Of a stretch of DNA of 35,000 nt, positions 9,890 through 21,500 are shown piece after piece. How positions within the stretch are numbered: position 1 is the first letter of the stretch; each line of letters begins with the position of its first letter. Under the pieces are notes generated by a model, which was not told the DNA's origin, made no database searches, and was given only the letters and a program-made list of their open reading frames with translations. Source of the stretch: Glandiceps talaboti (taxonomy: Eukaryota; Hemichordata; Enteropneusta; Spengelidae); the NCBI RefSeq assembly GCF_964340395.1, contig NC_135553.1, positions 23,039,449 to 23,074,448 of the forward strand, written 5' to 3'. The translations under genes and the position numbers were made by a program.

Positions 9890-10130
9890 GGTAAAAGCAT
9901 ACATACACAAAATAGAAACATGACATATCTCGTTATTGTATTCATAAGCTATTTGAAATTTTATTAACTGTTAAATGTCACACAGGTAAATATTGTTAAA
10001 TGTTTGAACCTTTAAAAATATCTCAAATATAACATTTACAATGTAAAGCCAAATTTTCCATGATAACTGTTCATAGATGTACCAATAATCTAACTTTGTA
10101 TCGTCATGGGATGAGGGAACAAACAGTTGC
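9890..10130. other. Downstream block shared by B, C and D (copy at B)
   Basis: Words such as GACATATCTCGTT, GTCACACAGGTAAATA and CCAAATTTTCCATGATAACT are shared with 18180-18430 and, in part, 27690-27840. Each copy lies just past the 3' end of a gene of the array, so it probably holds 3' UTR and cleavage signals. Confidence 0.5.
9960..9965 (-). terminator. Candidate polyadenylation signal of gene B (AATAAA)
   Basis: An AATAAA on the minus strand lies about 495 bp past the stop of B, inside a block whose counterpart downstream of C also carries AATAAA. Conservation across units supports it. If used, the B 3' UTR would contain the 10148-10259 microsatellite. No transcript evidence is available. 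Confidence 0.35.
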
Positions 10131-10147
10131 TCGTACGTCGATTTGAA

Positions 10148-10219
10148 TTGTATGTATGTATGTATGTATGTATGTATGTATGTATGTATGTATGTATGTA
10201 TGTATCCATCCATCCATCC

Positions 10220-10258
<39 letters not shown>

Positions 10259-10259
10259 C
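10148..10259. repeat. (TATG)n(CATC)n(TATC)n compound microsatellite
   Basis: About 14 TATG units are followed by CATC and then about 11 TATC units, about 200 bp past the stop of B and probably within its 3' UTR. Confidence 0.95.
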
Positions 10260-10459
10260 TCATACATCAACTGACCATTTCCAACGCTAATACTAAAATT
10301 GGTAGTCTATAGGCTAATTATCACTTTGCCATTGTATTGAATTGAACAGCGTAAATGATGCATGGTAACGTAACAGTTTCATGTCGGTCAATCTTTGTTC
10401 CGATCTGTTGATGTTCACAGGTTTGCAATTGTCTAAAAGTGAACATCGTTTTGAACAAA

Positions 10460-11226
10460 TTACTGTTTATAACTTGGTGGTGGGCTGTTTCCACTGGCAG
10501 TGCCAGTTGTCCCTGGTAACGGTGGTTGAACGTTGTAAGCTGGCATCTGTGTTTGTTGGGGTTCTTGTTGTGGTGCTTGAGAGGCTGACTGTTGTTGCGG
10601 ACCCGGATGTACATACATCTGTGGTGCCATTGGCGGTTGGTTATTTACCACTGCCTGTGGGTAGATCTGGGGTGAGTACATTTGTACATTGTGCTGCGGG
10701 GGTTGCTGTTGTTGTGAACCAAAGCCTGATCCTGTTAAAATGAAGCATCAGTGATTGATATTAACCTGTGGGCCATTGTAATACCAATATTGTGGTGACA
10801 AAAAATTTGGAGAAAAATCACGGACTGACCAAATCGGTTCATCCCATGTATATGGTAAATATATGCTAATTCATAGTGAATATATTAAGCTTATATAAAA
10901 AATATTATTCTGTTCCAATGTGATGATTAAGAAGATTGCCAAAACTAAAAAATATATGAATTTGTCAACAACCAGGTATATACGTATGCCAAATCAGTCA
11001 AAGATGTCATGGTTGACGTAATCAACTCTTGTTACCATGGTTGCAGATAAAACTTACCCGGAACTAAAGTCACGACCTGCATACCCGGTTGATACATATA
11101 GAAATTGGAGGCTGGCTGCACTGTCGTCATAGGAACCTGATTTGGTAGGTTATTCATTTGAGCGGGCATGTAATATATCTATCACAAAATCACAATAGCA
11201 GAGAGGTAATGCAAAATCAAAATCAA

Positions 11227-11325
<99 letters not shown>

Positions 11326-13793
11326 CTTGGACATACATACACTAGCATTTCTATAAATGACTTTCATAAGATCAAAGCAGAAAACTCAGGAATTAAATTG
11401 CGTCCCCTCCTTCTTTTCTAAATACTGGAAATACACTTTGCGAGAACATGTTCATGTTTGTATATTTACATTAATTGTAGAACTTGTTGATATGTGCAAT
11501 TGTGAGAAAAAAGTGTCCTAAAAGGCAAATTAAACAGTGTGGTATGCAATGATTTTGTCAATGTTCTGGAATCTACAGGGATAAAATGAGCGATGAATAA
11601 ATGTCAAGTAATACTCACAGTTGGAGCTACGCTTTCAGATCTACCACAGCAAACACTCTTACAGCATACAACAGAAGCTACGATGGCAACAACACCTTCA
11701 ATAACGGAGATGGTTACAAGGAAGGCATCAATAGTTACCCTTGCAACCTGTATTGATGAAATTGAGACATCAATAATCATTTTATATGTTACCATTTCTA
11801 CTTTCTTGGAAAAACATCATATCTATGTTGAGATCTTTCAGAAGTTGTTGCTTTCATTTTAGTGACACTCCTCTAATAACCTAATTGTTTCCATGAAACG
11901 AATAAGCGATATATGCACTTCCCATGTTCATTGCAGATGCCATTATCCAGATTCGATTCAAATACTTTAATTACCATAATATCCTAAAACGTTCAGAGAA
12001 TGTATTTATACTACGATAGCGCCTACCATAGCGTAAAAGATTAAAGAGACCATGAGTGGGATGATTTGAATCTTGTGTAACAGATGTTGTCTTACGGACA
12101 ATCCTCGAGCGATATATGGAGTCAAGTGAATGCAGATCGGTGCCAATGATTCTTTCTGCAGTGCAGACGATTTTATCGAGTGAAGTTTACTCCTCAAGCA
12201 GCGTATTGTTCCCGAACCAGACGATGATAGAGTTATTTAAAATACTTTCAATGGCTGAATGATAAAAATTGACTACAATATCTTGGCCCATACCGAATTT
12301 TTTAAGGCGTCCCAGAAATTACATTAGGTTGATACATAAACGTTGATTTTTAATGAGATACTTACGTCATAATAATAATAATAATAAGAATCATCTGCTA
12401 AAGCGATGGAAGAGAGAACCAATAAGACACAGAAACTTAGGGATGCTGATATGATTGACAAAACCATAGTTGCTACGATCTGTTCGAAAAATAGAAATAA
12501 ATATGATTAGTTTTTCCATATATTGGTTTCTGACAGTATTCTTGTTCCCAATATGAGGTTATAGTGTGTGGTTTAAAATATGCCGCACTAGCACTTCATA
12601 CTACAACACTGTATAACCTTTTATTTATTTCCTCTGTCCTGTAGCAAATCACAGGATAGACTCTATGGCTTTTGAAAGTGACTGCCATTTTAAAGGTGTC
12701 ATAAGATTTAACGCACACAGTAATATTGTCCGGGTTGTTCCAGTCTACGAGTGTTTGTTTTTTTGTTCTAGTTTTGTTTTTTTACAACGTATGTCTGTTT
12801 ATATTGAGCAGTTTTACAATTGTCAATTTCAAAGCACTTTCAGTTGTTAGTAACTCTTTGTTCAACAATGTTAGCTCAGACACAGTCTGCAAAATTTCGT
12901 ATCTTTTATTTTTTGGGTCATACTAGTCTAAGATAGTCCGCTGGTTGAATCGCTGGTACTAGACCCCTAATACAGATAGGTAAGGATTATTGTTATTGCT
13001 ACGTACTGGATCATTACATTACTGAAAATCATCTACATTGTTTGATAATAGATCCTCGGTGTTGCAACCAGAGGGGGTTTGGGGGTTACTTGACACACAT
13101 GTTTTTGGACCTGGTCCACAATTTTGGAAGTGACGGGTCATAGATAACCCACACTAAAATTGTATGCAAATATGTTTAGCAACATGACCACACCTATTGC
13201 AACAGCCAAATGATCACGTATATTGCAGCGATAACAACACGGTTGGATAGGCAACTGCATAATCATTCAGCAAATATCTAGCATGGATCAGCATGTGGGT
13301 ACATATTTTTAAAAACTGTACAGTTGTGCTATAATGCCATTTGCGCTCTTTATATAATGTCCCCAAAAATTATGATGACCCAGAAAAATGAAAGTCTTGG
13401 GACATTATGTCCCACTCTTTCAAAAGGCTGGCTGCAACACTGATCCTAATAGTGAGGTACAGGAACTTTAGGGCAGCAGAACATCTTTTGAGACTTTATC
13501 CACTTCATAGTAAAATTTGATTTTGTTTCAAAAATGGTTTCAGAAATGTATGGTAAGTCAAATACCCATGTCTGTGGGCTATATATGCGAAACTGAACCC
13601 CAACGTACACAACGTGCAAATAATATTAACAGTATAACTTACGGTACATGTTGTCTTCGTTTTTGCTGATGCTATCTCAATCGACCCGGTGACAATGAAC
13701 TGAGATAAGAAAATATGGATAATTGCTGATATATTAAATTTGAAATGAATTACTATGTTTTTGAACAGATACTATGACTGATGTTAAATACCT

Positions 13794-13869
<76 letters not shown>

Positions 13870-14318
13870 CTCGGTGAGTATCAATCTGCTAAGACAGTGC
13901 TCTATACCGCAGTGGCAGAGCAGAATAGTTTCATATATATATATATATATATATACCTAAATATATATACCTAAATATATATATATATACCTAACTGCGG
14001 ATATGAATGTATTATGATGATCCGAATGCTAGCAATTAGTGTTAAATTGAATGTGTAGACATATCAGACATCAACTATATGGCTAATCAGTAAACTGTGA
14101 GCAAGTCAATCATTCTTTAAACTCAAACCCACGCATATTCAAAGATATTTATTTAGTTATTTGTTTATATTTATTTATTTAATGTAAGACCAACGGGAAT
14201 AAATCCCATTTACAGGCTCCTAAAATATGGAACTCCTGAAAAACACAAATTTCGTCAAATTCGATGCAATATTTGTTGAAATATCGTGTCCACAGACAGA
14301 CACAGACAGACACACGCG

Positions 14319-14370
<52 letters not shown>

Positions 14371-14630
14371 ACATAATCGAACATAATCGACTCTTACGGG
14401 TGGTAAAGTATAACACTTACAAGTATACCACACCATATTCCTGTGCCGACATAAGAGACTGCACAGCGAGCAATAATCGCACCAATACCAAACCCGACTG
14501 CTAGTACCCCAAGAACAAGTTGAGTTATTCCAAGTCCAGTAGCAGTTTTGGCGGCATACTGTCGTCTTCCACCGCGATGTGACGTAGTTGGCGCCATAGC
14601 TTGTTGAACGATAACAGGTTGTTGTGACAT
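10460..14630 (-). CDS. Gene B: CD20/MS4A-like four-pass membrane protein (6 coding exons)
   Basis: Coding exons are 14421-14630, 13643-13699, 12366-12479, 11619-11747, 11058-11178 and 10460-10731, totalling 903 bp and 300 residues with every junction in frame. It is the closest relative of gene A: the N-terminal exon differs at only a few residues, and the introns around exons 3-5 align with those of A. Distinctive features are an Arg at the end of TM1 (IIARCAVSYVG, Gly in A), Phe in place of Gly in TM3 (SLSFCVLL) and an extreme Tyr run in the second extracellular loop (DDSYYYYYD). The tail starts SGFGSQQQQPPQ without the polyproline of A and ends SPPPSYKQ. This keeps a PPxY WW-binding motif, but the residues after Tyr that make a YxxPhi signal in A, C and D have been deleted. 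Its introns carry a hAT-like MITE, a LINE fragment and a (TA)n-embedded repeat that A lacks at those sites. Confidence 0.85.
11228..11319. repeat. (TA)n(TG)n compound microsatellite in gene B intron 4
   Basis: About 22 TA units then about 21 TG units. It sits at the same intron position as the pure TA array 1654-1708 in A. Confidence 0.95.
11971..12318 (-). pseudogene. LINE reverse-transcriptase C-terminal fragment, gene B intron 3
   Basis: A 116-codon minus-strand frame with one internal stop (codon 44). It reads FLGRLKKFGMGQDIVVNFYH, then IVWFGNN, then CTAERIIGTDLHSLDSIYRS, then DSNHPTHGLFNLLRYGRRYR. This is the familiar end of non-LTR retrotransposon ORF2 in CR1/L2/Rex-like elements (FY-x-S-x-I-x-S-x-L, W-[FY]-G, A-x-[KR]-I-I-G, HP-x-H-x-L-F-x-L-L-x-x-GRRYRS). 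It is broken by the stop and 5'-truncated. It is in the same sense as gene B, inside the intron between coding exons 3 and 4, and absent from A. Confidence 0.85.
13057..13442. mobile_element. hAT-like MITE in gene B intron 2
   Basis: Left end CGGTGTTGCAACCAG and right end whose complement is CAGTGTTGCAGCCAG: inverted termini of about 15 bp of the hAT CAGTGTTGC type. ATCCT flanks both ends directly (13052-13056 and 13443-13447), a 5-bp duplication rather than the usual 8. The 386-bp interior has no transposase. It holds a perfect palindrome GGGACATTATGTCCC near 13400 and, at 13147-13270, a segment of the repeat family seen at 6460-6620. Confidence 0.6.
13798..13868. repeat. (TA)n microsatellite in gene B intron 1
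   Basis: About 35 TA units, immediately followed by the element fragment 13867-13931; a second, interrupted TA array follows at 13933-13990. Confidence 0.95.
13867..13931. mobile_element. Second copy (reverse) of the TA-embedded element end
   Basis: TAACTCGGTGAGTATCAATC ... GCAGTGGCAGAGCAGAATAG is the reverse complement of 1270-1329 with few mismatches, again bounded on both sides by (TA)n. The long palindromic part of the gene A copy is missing. Confidence 0.75.
14293..14368. repeat. (CAGA)/(CGCG)/(CA)n microsatellite beside a splice donor, gene B
   Basis: It ends about 50 bp past the donor of coding exon 1, matching the position of 5490-5722 in A. It includes a short alternating CG run (CACGCGCGCGCGCGCACA). 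Confidence 0.95.
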
Positions 14631-14643
14631 CTTTAGAGTTTAA

Positions 14644-16064
14644 CTATCAAGATCAGACATAAGAATATGATTAATATTTAATATTTTAATATTTACTCTT
14701 TGTTTGGATCAAAAAATTGGCAATGAGAAATATACAGTGTGCATTGTGTTCCCCTGATAACAGTGACAATATGAGTTGAATGAATAAACAGCTAGAGGGG
14801 ATGGGGTAGTACTCACGTGAAACATCAAAGTGGTATTTATTGAATATTCCGTATGCCTCCTTGCTAAAAGGGGGTTACCTTGACAAATCACTCTTAGGTC
14901 ATTTTAACCCACATACTCTTACATATAGACTGTAAGTAAGACGCCATCGGCGTACCGTACAGACTATCTGACACCTTGATATTCAAAATAAAACAACTAG
15001 GCGCTGTCAACACTTTGTATGTTGATTATTAGTGGGAAAGCAAACAGTTGAAGCCATTAAAAATGACCAAGTCCATGTTAGCATAAACCTGTTTCTATTA
15101 CACTGTAAAAGATTAACCATGCTTATTACATTTCAATATAATCACTGCTGGTAAAACATCCTGCTGTTTGTGGTGTCTATGTTATATGTATGTAAAAACC
15201 GCCGTGGTAACCTAGTGCACCCTATAAACACTTATCATTGGCTTTCATCAACATTTAACAGCGGTATGACTGACACTCATTGAACGTAAATATATGTAAA
15301 ATTATAAGTATAATGATGGAGATGTATTAGCCCATCTTCTGTAGACTTTAACGAATATCGCTGCATCCTAACTCACATTTTGATTTTTACGATAGCGGTT
15401 GCCTGGATACGGAAGCCATGCGGATATAAATTTAATTTTTTCTTTCCAGCACAGAAAAATGTAATAATCCAATCCGCATGGATTCTAGGCTAGGATATAG
15501 CGGAATAGTGTAGTAGCAATGGCGGTTCAAGTCTACAGGTAGGCTAGAGATTTATAGATGTACTGATTACAATGTGTTTGTTTGTCTGTCGGTTCGCTTC
15601 AATGCAGTACTGTCTAAGTTATTTGACCCTGAGGGATAATCTAGTACGTCAATGAAAATATTAGTCTGGAGCAGATATCTTTGTGATCAATTTTTCACAT
15701 GGGAATTGATCGACTAAATTGACCACCAAGGTGTTGAATACATGTACACCATATCTATCAACTCAAATATTCTGACATAGTCTAGTCCCTATAAAGCATC
15801 GTTTCTATTTACACCCCCACTCACAATAAATGCTTGTCATGTTACTCATTATTTACATTACTGCCATCACACTTGCGTGTCGAGATATTGATCGTGTCTA
15901 GTTGGCTGAAATCATGACAACTTTTCTTTGGTTCAACATAGAGTTAAACTTAGTAGTGTTTCAATAAAACACAACAGTGTAATATAACTGTGCAAAGTCA
16001 AACTAGTCACATTCAATTTGATGTGATTTGTCACATGTGGATGATTGAAGTCGTTCTGACTTAC
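14644..16064 (-). other. Gene B intron in the 5' UTR
   Basis: Non-coding. It aligns in patches with the matching intron of A (hairpin near 15405-15486, short TTTG/TGTC run near 15575) and carries the conserved block at 15705-15875. That block is interrupted in B by about 47 extra bases after ATTCTGACA. No exon is supported. Confidence 0.5.
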
Positions 16065-16155
16065 CTGTGGTCTGTACTAGGCTACATCAACGTACCTGCG
16101 TCACGGTGTGTTAGAATAAACATGAATTCACCTTTGGAATTTCTTATGACGTCTG
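16065..16155 (-). promoter_or_regulatory. Gene B non-coding first exon and promoter block
   Basis: The donor CCACAG|GTAAGT is at 16065/16064, pairing with the TAG acceptor that starts the ATG exon at 14643. The promoter block aligns with that of A: GACGTCATAAGAAATTCC, then AAAGGTGAATTCATG. The CRE core is kept as GACGTCA, but its outer T has changed. An upstream ORF of 13 codons (16082-16123) matches the start of the one in A. Confidence 0.6.
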
Positions 16156-16632
16156 TATTATGTTTGCTGTCATGTCATGTCATTAGTTAATTTTTAATTT
16201 GTCGAATACAGCACCTTTCTAGTTATTGCTAACTTATCGTGATTAGAAATACAATCACGATGGACCATGAGATTGAAAATATACGGAAGAGGGAAACACC
16301 AAGTTAGTAACAAGGGTTATAAGCTATAACAACATGAATTATCGCAGAAGTGAAAATAGTTTATCAACAATCTCTGGGGTGATTTTTAAAACAGGGGTTT
16401 CATGTAAGGTTTTGCAGTCAATACATAGCTTCTGATGAGCACTTGAAATAGACGAACTCTGTTTCTCTCACAATATAATAAAAACCGTAGATGTAATACC
16501 ATAAATATAATAAATAACAACTACAACTGCAATTAAACTGAGTACCCAAAATGTAATAGCCTGGGACTCATGCGAATGGAGGTTTTGAATTCGTTATTCC
16601 CTCATGGGAAATCAAAATTCAAAATTCCCAAT

Positions 16633-17108
16633 AGCTCCGCTGGTTTGTTTGTTTGTTTGTTTTTGTTTGTTTGTTTGTTTGTTTGTTTGTTTGTTTTGGG
16701 GGTTTATTGTTCATTTTTTTAGCAAAGTAATAAAGTGGTTAGTGTTTTAATATGATGAATCACACATACTAGAACACATTTAACACAGTAAGTTGGTAAA
16801 ATATTGTACTCTTATATTATAGTCCACTCACAAGGAAAGGACCAAGTATTGTGATTAAGTATAACACTGAACAAGAAGACTTTAAAACCAAATTGATAAC
16901 ATATGAAGTATAAAAGTGGTACATAGATTCAGCCCTGAGGTAGCGCACGTTAACTAAATTGCAATGTGACCAGTTAAAAAAAATACCCACAAAAAGTTTT
17001 GCAGTTTTAGAGGAGAAGATGAAAGGAGAAGAGTTAACGGACTGACGACGGATTATCAACCTAACCCTTAAGCTTCTCGCAGCTTTCACTGACACCGGAG
17101 CTAAATAG
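16633..17108 (-). mobile_element. Insertion with (CAAA)n end and inverted AGCTCCG termini
   Basis: About 475 bp present in unit B between sequences contiguous in A. On the minus strand it starts TAGCTCCGGTGTCAGTGAAA and ends in an ACAAA-repeat tail (16645-16696) followed by CCAGCGGAGCTA. The simple-repeat 3' end suggests a SINE- or LINE-derived retroposon. The inverted TAGCTCCG ends with TA at both borders suggest a DNA transposon. A long minus-strand open frame here has no recognisable domain. Confidence 0.45.
16645..16696. repeat. (TTTG)n microsatellite
   Basis: About 12 TTTG units with one slip, at one end of the 16633-17108 insertion. Confidence 0.95.
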
Positions 17109-18180
17109 TGATTACCTATACATGGAATAAACTGACTAACCAGAAGTGCAATAACATTTAACCATAAATGTAATAACCTGACTAACCATACACGTAATAA
17201 CATTTTGGCGTGAAATTATTTTATTTGTGTCTCATCCTCCTAAACAACAAGGATGTTGATGTCGTTTTACCTAAAGTAAGCGTGTACACGTACATGGATG
17301 TCAACAGGGATATCCTGCCAATAAATGCCTTCTGCATTTTACACATTATTTACTTGCTGTCATCGTCCTTGTAAAAAGGACTGTCCGTGTCTGTTGTAAT
17401 AATTTCAAATTGACTGAATTCAGATTTTAGCTTATATGTTACAAGCGGCATGGTTATACTATTGTGATAGTTCTATGCAAAACTAGTATCGTGATTTGTA
17501 GAAAATACAAGATCAACGTCGTTATCTCTTATTAATGTGGATTTTACAAACTCGCCAACATGAATATGAAATAAATGCATATTAACATCTGAAATTCGAT
17601 TAATAAATGATAGAACCAGCTATGTCATGTGTGTGTATATTACGAACATCAAGGAATTCAGTTGACATAATCAAAAACAAAGTTCAAAGGTCGACGTATT
17701 CTATCACACATACTTGTTACTGTCATCCTTACCCTCGTCACCACATTTTCAAATTGAAGTAATCGACGTGCCTATTTTTACAAGATCAATACATTACGGT
17801 ATATGTTCACATGAATTGAATCATTTAGGCATTTAACAACAAATGCAAAGTGGTAGAATTTACATATTGTACATTAACCACTCTTATAATCTGACTTTCA
17901 CATCAATTTGATTTCAGCATAAATAAAATTATCTAAACATAAAATAGTAATTCGTTTCGTTTATTTGAGTACACGTAACAAAACCATGGGGAGTTGCTAA
18001 TGGTACAAAACATAAAAAAGAAAATAATAACAAAAATAATAAAATATGTAAAAGAAGTATCACATAACATAATAAAACTAAATGAACAACAAAAGCTATT
18101 CAGTGAAAAGAAAGAGAATAATTGACGTTCTTTATTACCAGTAATCTATTCTGATAAGATCTCACATCCTCGTAGTGACC
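17109..18180. other. Intergenic region between gene B and gene C
   Basis: From 17109 to about 17900 it aligns with the upstream region of gene A (8200-9600, e.g. CTGTCATCGTCCTTG and GTTCAAAGGTCGACGTAT) without coding content. After that comes the LINE tail and A-rich sequence, then the downstream block of gene C. Confidence 0.45.
17947..18010 (-). mobile_element. LINE 3' end remnant, gene B-C intergenic
   Basis: On the minus strand: CAACTCCCCATGGTTTTG, GTACTCAAATAAACGAAACG, then AATT. The AATAAACGAAACGAA ending is common at the 3' ends of L2/CR1-type LINEs in invertebrates. Upstream, 18010-18120 is A/T-rich and may be the rest of its 3' UTR. No ORF remains. Confidence 0.4.
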
Positions 18181-18266
18181 GTCATCGGACTTTTCAAAGT
18201 AAAACATACATTCACAAAGTAGGAACACGACATATCTCGTTTAATGTTTTCATTCATATTTGAAAC

Positions 18267-18272
18267 TTTATT
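18267..18272 (-). terminator. Candidate polyadenylation signal of gene C (AATAAA)
   Basis: An AATAAA on the minus strand lies about 260 bp past the stop of C, in the block homologous to the candidate signal of B (both next to the plus-strand word GTCACACAGG). A competing AATAAA overlaps the stop codon itself. Confidence 0.35.
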
Positions 18273-18533
18273 AGGTATTAAAGGTCACACAGGCAAATAA
18301 GTGTTTGACCCTTTCAAAATATTTTATAAATATTACGTGTACAATTTCAAGCCAAATTTTCCATGATAACTAACTTTATATACATCAATAATTTTAACTT
18401 TGCATTGTTATGGGATGAGGTAAAATAGCTTGAAAAACATAACAGTTTCCCGTCCGTCAAATTTCAGTTTTTTTCGTAAGTTTATTCAGGGCTGACAATG
18501 ATCGTAGGTTTGTCCAACCTAATTTTGCAGAAT

Positions 18534-21500
18534 TTATTGTTTGCCACTTTGAAGCGAATCATAATTTGGTGGCGGACTGGTTCCACTTCTGACATTGCCA
18601 GGCGCCCCTTGTGAGACTGATGGTGGCTGCTGACCCTGTTGTAGATACATCTGTGGTGACACAGCGGGATAGTTCAGTGAGGGTTGGTTTGTTACTGCTA
18701 ACTGAGGGTAGATCCCAGTTGTTGTTTGCTGGGGTGAGGGCATTTGTACATTCTGAAGTGTCGGTTGTTGTGAACCAAAGCCCGAGCCTGTAAAAATTGA
18801 GACATCTATGATTAATATCAACCCGTTCACTATTTTAAAACTGATATCGAGGTGGGTAAATTTTGGAGAAACAAATGATTCAGAAGATTTGTATGAATCA
18901 TACATATATCAATTTTGAAACAAACACATGTCGACACGTCAAATCAAACAATTGTTGAACTATGATGTCATGGCTGACTCATCATAATCGTTGTACCATG
19001 GTTACTGGTTAGACTCACCTGGAACTAAAGTCATAACTTGCATTCCTGGTTGATACATATACAGATTGGGGGCTGTCTGTCCTGTTGCCATGGGATTCTG
19101 GATGGATCCGTCATTTAATTGGTTTGGTACATAATACATCTATCAAAATCATAACAGACAGGTACACAGATAAGTAATACAAACATTGTCGGCGATTATA
19201 TCAGAAATCACATAGTTTATTGATTTGTTTCATTCCAGGACACTGGTCTTTTGATACACGATTTTTATTTGACAATGTTAAGGTGAAAGAAGTGAATAAA
19301 TGCATGGGTTTGTGTGTCCAGTCATTTTATAAGTTATACACTTCGCAAAACCCATGATTACATGTTTATTCTAATTGCAATAGTATTTGTATTAATTGTA
19401 GCATTATATTATCCAACCATTATTATACAATGCAAATAAACCAAACACGTAATTATAGTATTGTTGGGAAGCCTACATCGGTTAAACTGAAGGCCAAACT
19501 AATGCTAAGCATGATCAATATGCAATCTGCGTAAATTCTGCCTCCATTGTACATGTATATATCCAGATATATCATGAGACAAAGACCTGTTTTCTATCGC
19601 CCAAACTGACTCCATCGAATCATTCTATGCAGAACAGCAGCATAAATGGGTAGCGCATACCACCAGACGCCCAAACAGTACAACAATAAAGACACTGACT
19701 TTCCATCAAACTAAAAATGTCAAACGTGGTCGAAGAATTTTATCTATCTTCGAACGTGCACATCAGAACTCAAACACCGAGAAACAACAATACCTGAGGG
19801 ATTGTTTTAATGGACAGTGGACGTAAATGTCACCCTTTTCTGGCAATGACTACCAAATATTTTCGACCGGAAAATGGTTAATATTAATAATAACAATTGT
19901 GAAGAGATGATAATTATTATTATGATTATCTCTGATGTAGTGAAATATCAAAATGTAGACCGACTATATATAACCGACTTGTCTTAGACCTTGACTTATT
20001 TCTAAGTTCATCAAACAACAAATACCATCAATTAAGACACTTATTGTGTCTAATCTTGCTAACTAGATAGCAATATACTATGGGATAACTTTGTACGATT
20101 TAATAGTGGAAATGATGTTGCCTTGGTATTCACTAATAAGATGTTTTTAACATAAAGATAAACACATTTCGACTCTAGCCTAAGAATAACAGAGACATCC
20201 GGCAGGATCCTTCACTCGGTCGCATTGAAAAGCGATAAGCATTGCTGTTATTATAAAGTGCAGTAGAACAGTCTTCTACTCTGTTATAACATTACACAGG
20301 AACTTGATGATTTTAAAGGCTCCAATTGTTTACTGTTCAACTGATAATCAACATGATAAGTTGTCTACTTCTTTATGTACATCCCCATTGTGCGCAGCAC
20401 CTACATAGTTGCATTTGAAGTTGTCTCAGTAAGTAAAACACCAACATCATGTGTACTGTAAACTGACTTTAGTACATGTAAGTTGTCATTATCGGCGGTG
20501 TGGGACAATGCTCTGATCTTTGACCACCTAGCAGCTAGATCATGCGACTATACAGAGGTCGATATCATATCTCCATATTGTACAGACGTCACTTGAACAT
20601 TTGGGGACTATATATTAGTGGATACCATATTGGTTTATATTCAAAGCCGAGGTAAACATACAAAGGACAACTGTGAGCTGTGCACCTTGCACATCTGCTC
20701 CACTATCCTCGTCCCGAACTAAACCCAACTCTCTGCTCTCTGTGCTTAGCTTCATGTTTTCTTTCAGGAGTTTTTTACTCTGATAAAGCTCCAAACTTAC
20801 AATATGAATGGGAATGGTTAAAATAATTATATAAACTATGTAAGGGTCGACAAGAGGGAGAGTTACAATGTTCTTTAGCCATCGCAAACAATAATGATAA
20901 ATGCCTGTGATTAATATGACTTCTAGTTATTTGAGAAATGTAGCTATTTCCTTAAACATGCAGAGAGTTGCATCCATATCATGACCCTGACTATAGTTCA
21001 TTCATCGTTCAATAAAATAGTCTTAAGAGCAAATATGGAATTTATGAATATTACGAATTTGTCATTGATACTATAGTCATTCTATTTGCAAATACTTACA
21101 ATTGGATCTGCGCTTTCAGATTTGCCGCAACAAAGACCCCTACAGCATACAACAGAGGCCAATATCGCAACGATACCTTCAATGATTGAGACAGTTACAA
21201 GGAGGGCATCAATAATTACCTTCCCAACCTGTATTAAGAAATTGAGAAAAATCGGATTAATCATCAGATGTTACCATACCTGTCCATACTTTTCCATCTA
21301 TGTTTAGAACTTTGAGAAGTAATGCTAAACATGTGCAGCTTTCATTTCGTTGGAATACTTATAACCTTGTAGTAGCCCATGAAACGAACAGACAATCATG
21401 AATCTATCATTTCCATTTTAGTGGTTGAAAGTCTTCCTATCAATGTGTCTACTTCGAGTGTATTGATTGGCGTCTACTATACTTGTGGCTAGACACACTA

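Larger units (their letters stand above)
7521..9950. other. Intergenic region between gene A and gene B
   Basis: No coding exon is supported. It contains the two MITEs above, a 24-bp tandem duplication (9217-9264), a candidate short LTR (9358-9473) and a large GATA microsatellite. A plus-strand patch at 8895-9010 has an E-box (CACGTG), a TATTTAA box and a TTCAGT initiator-like word, but no ORF follows it. Confidence 0.4.

Noticed and set aside
9529-9945. Leu-Ser-Ile-Tyr repeat open frames
   Set aside because: Translation of the GATA array.
15990-16190. Plus-strand 66-codon frame over the gene B promoter block
   Set aside because: It lies opposite the conserved non-coding exon, and the frame is not kept in A or C.
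16817-17203. 128-codon minus-strand open frame
   Set aside because: It runs across the border of a transposon-like insertion, has no recognisable domain and is absent from unit A.
20615-20887. 90-codon minus-strand open frame treated as an independent gene
   Set aside because: The homologous frame in D is shifted and stopped upstream, so only part is conserved; handled as an exon-like island instead.
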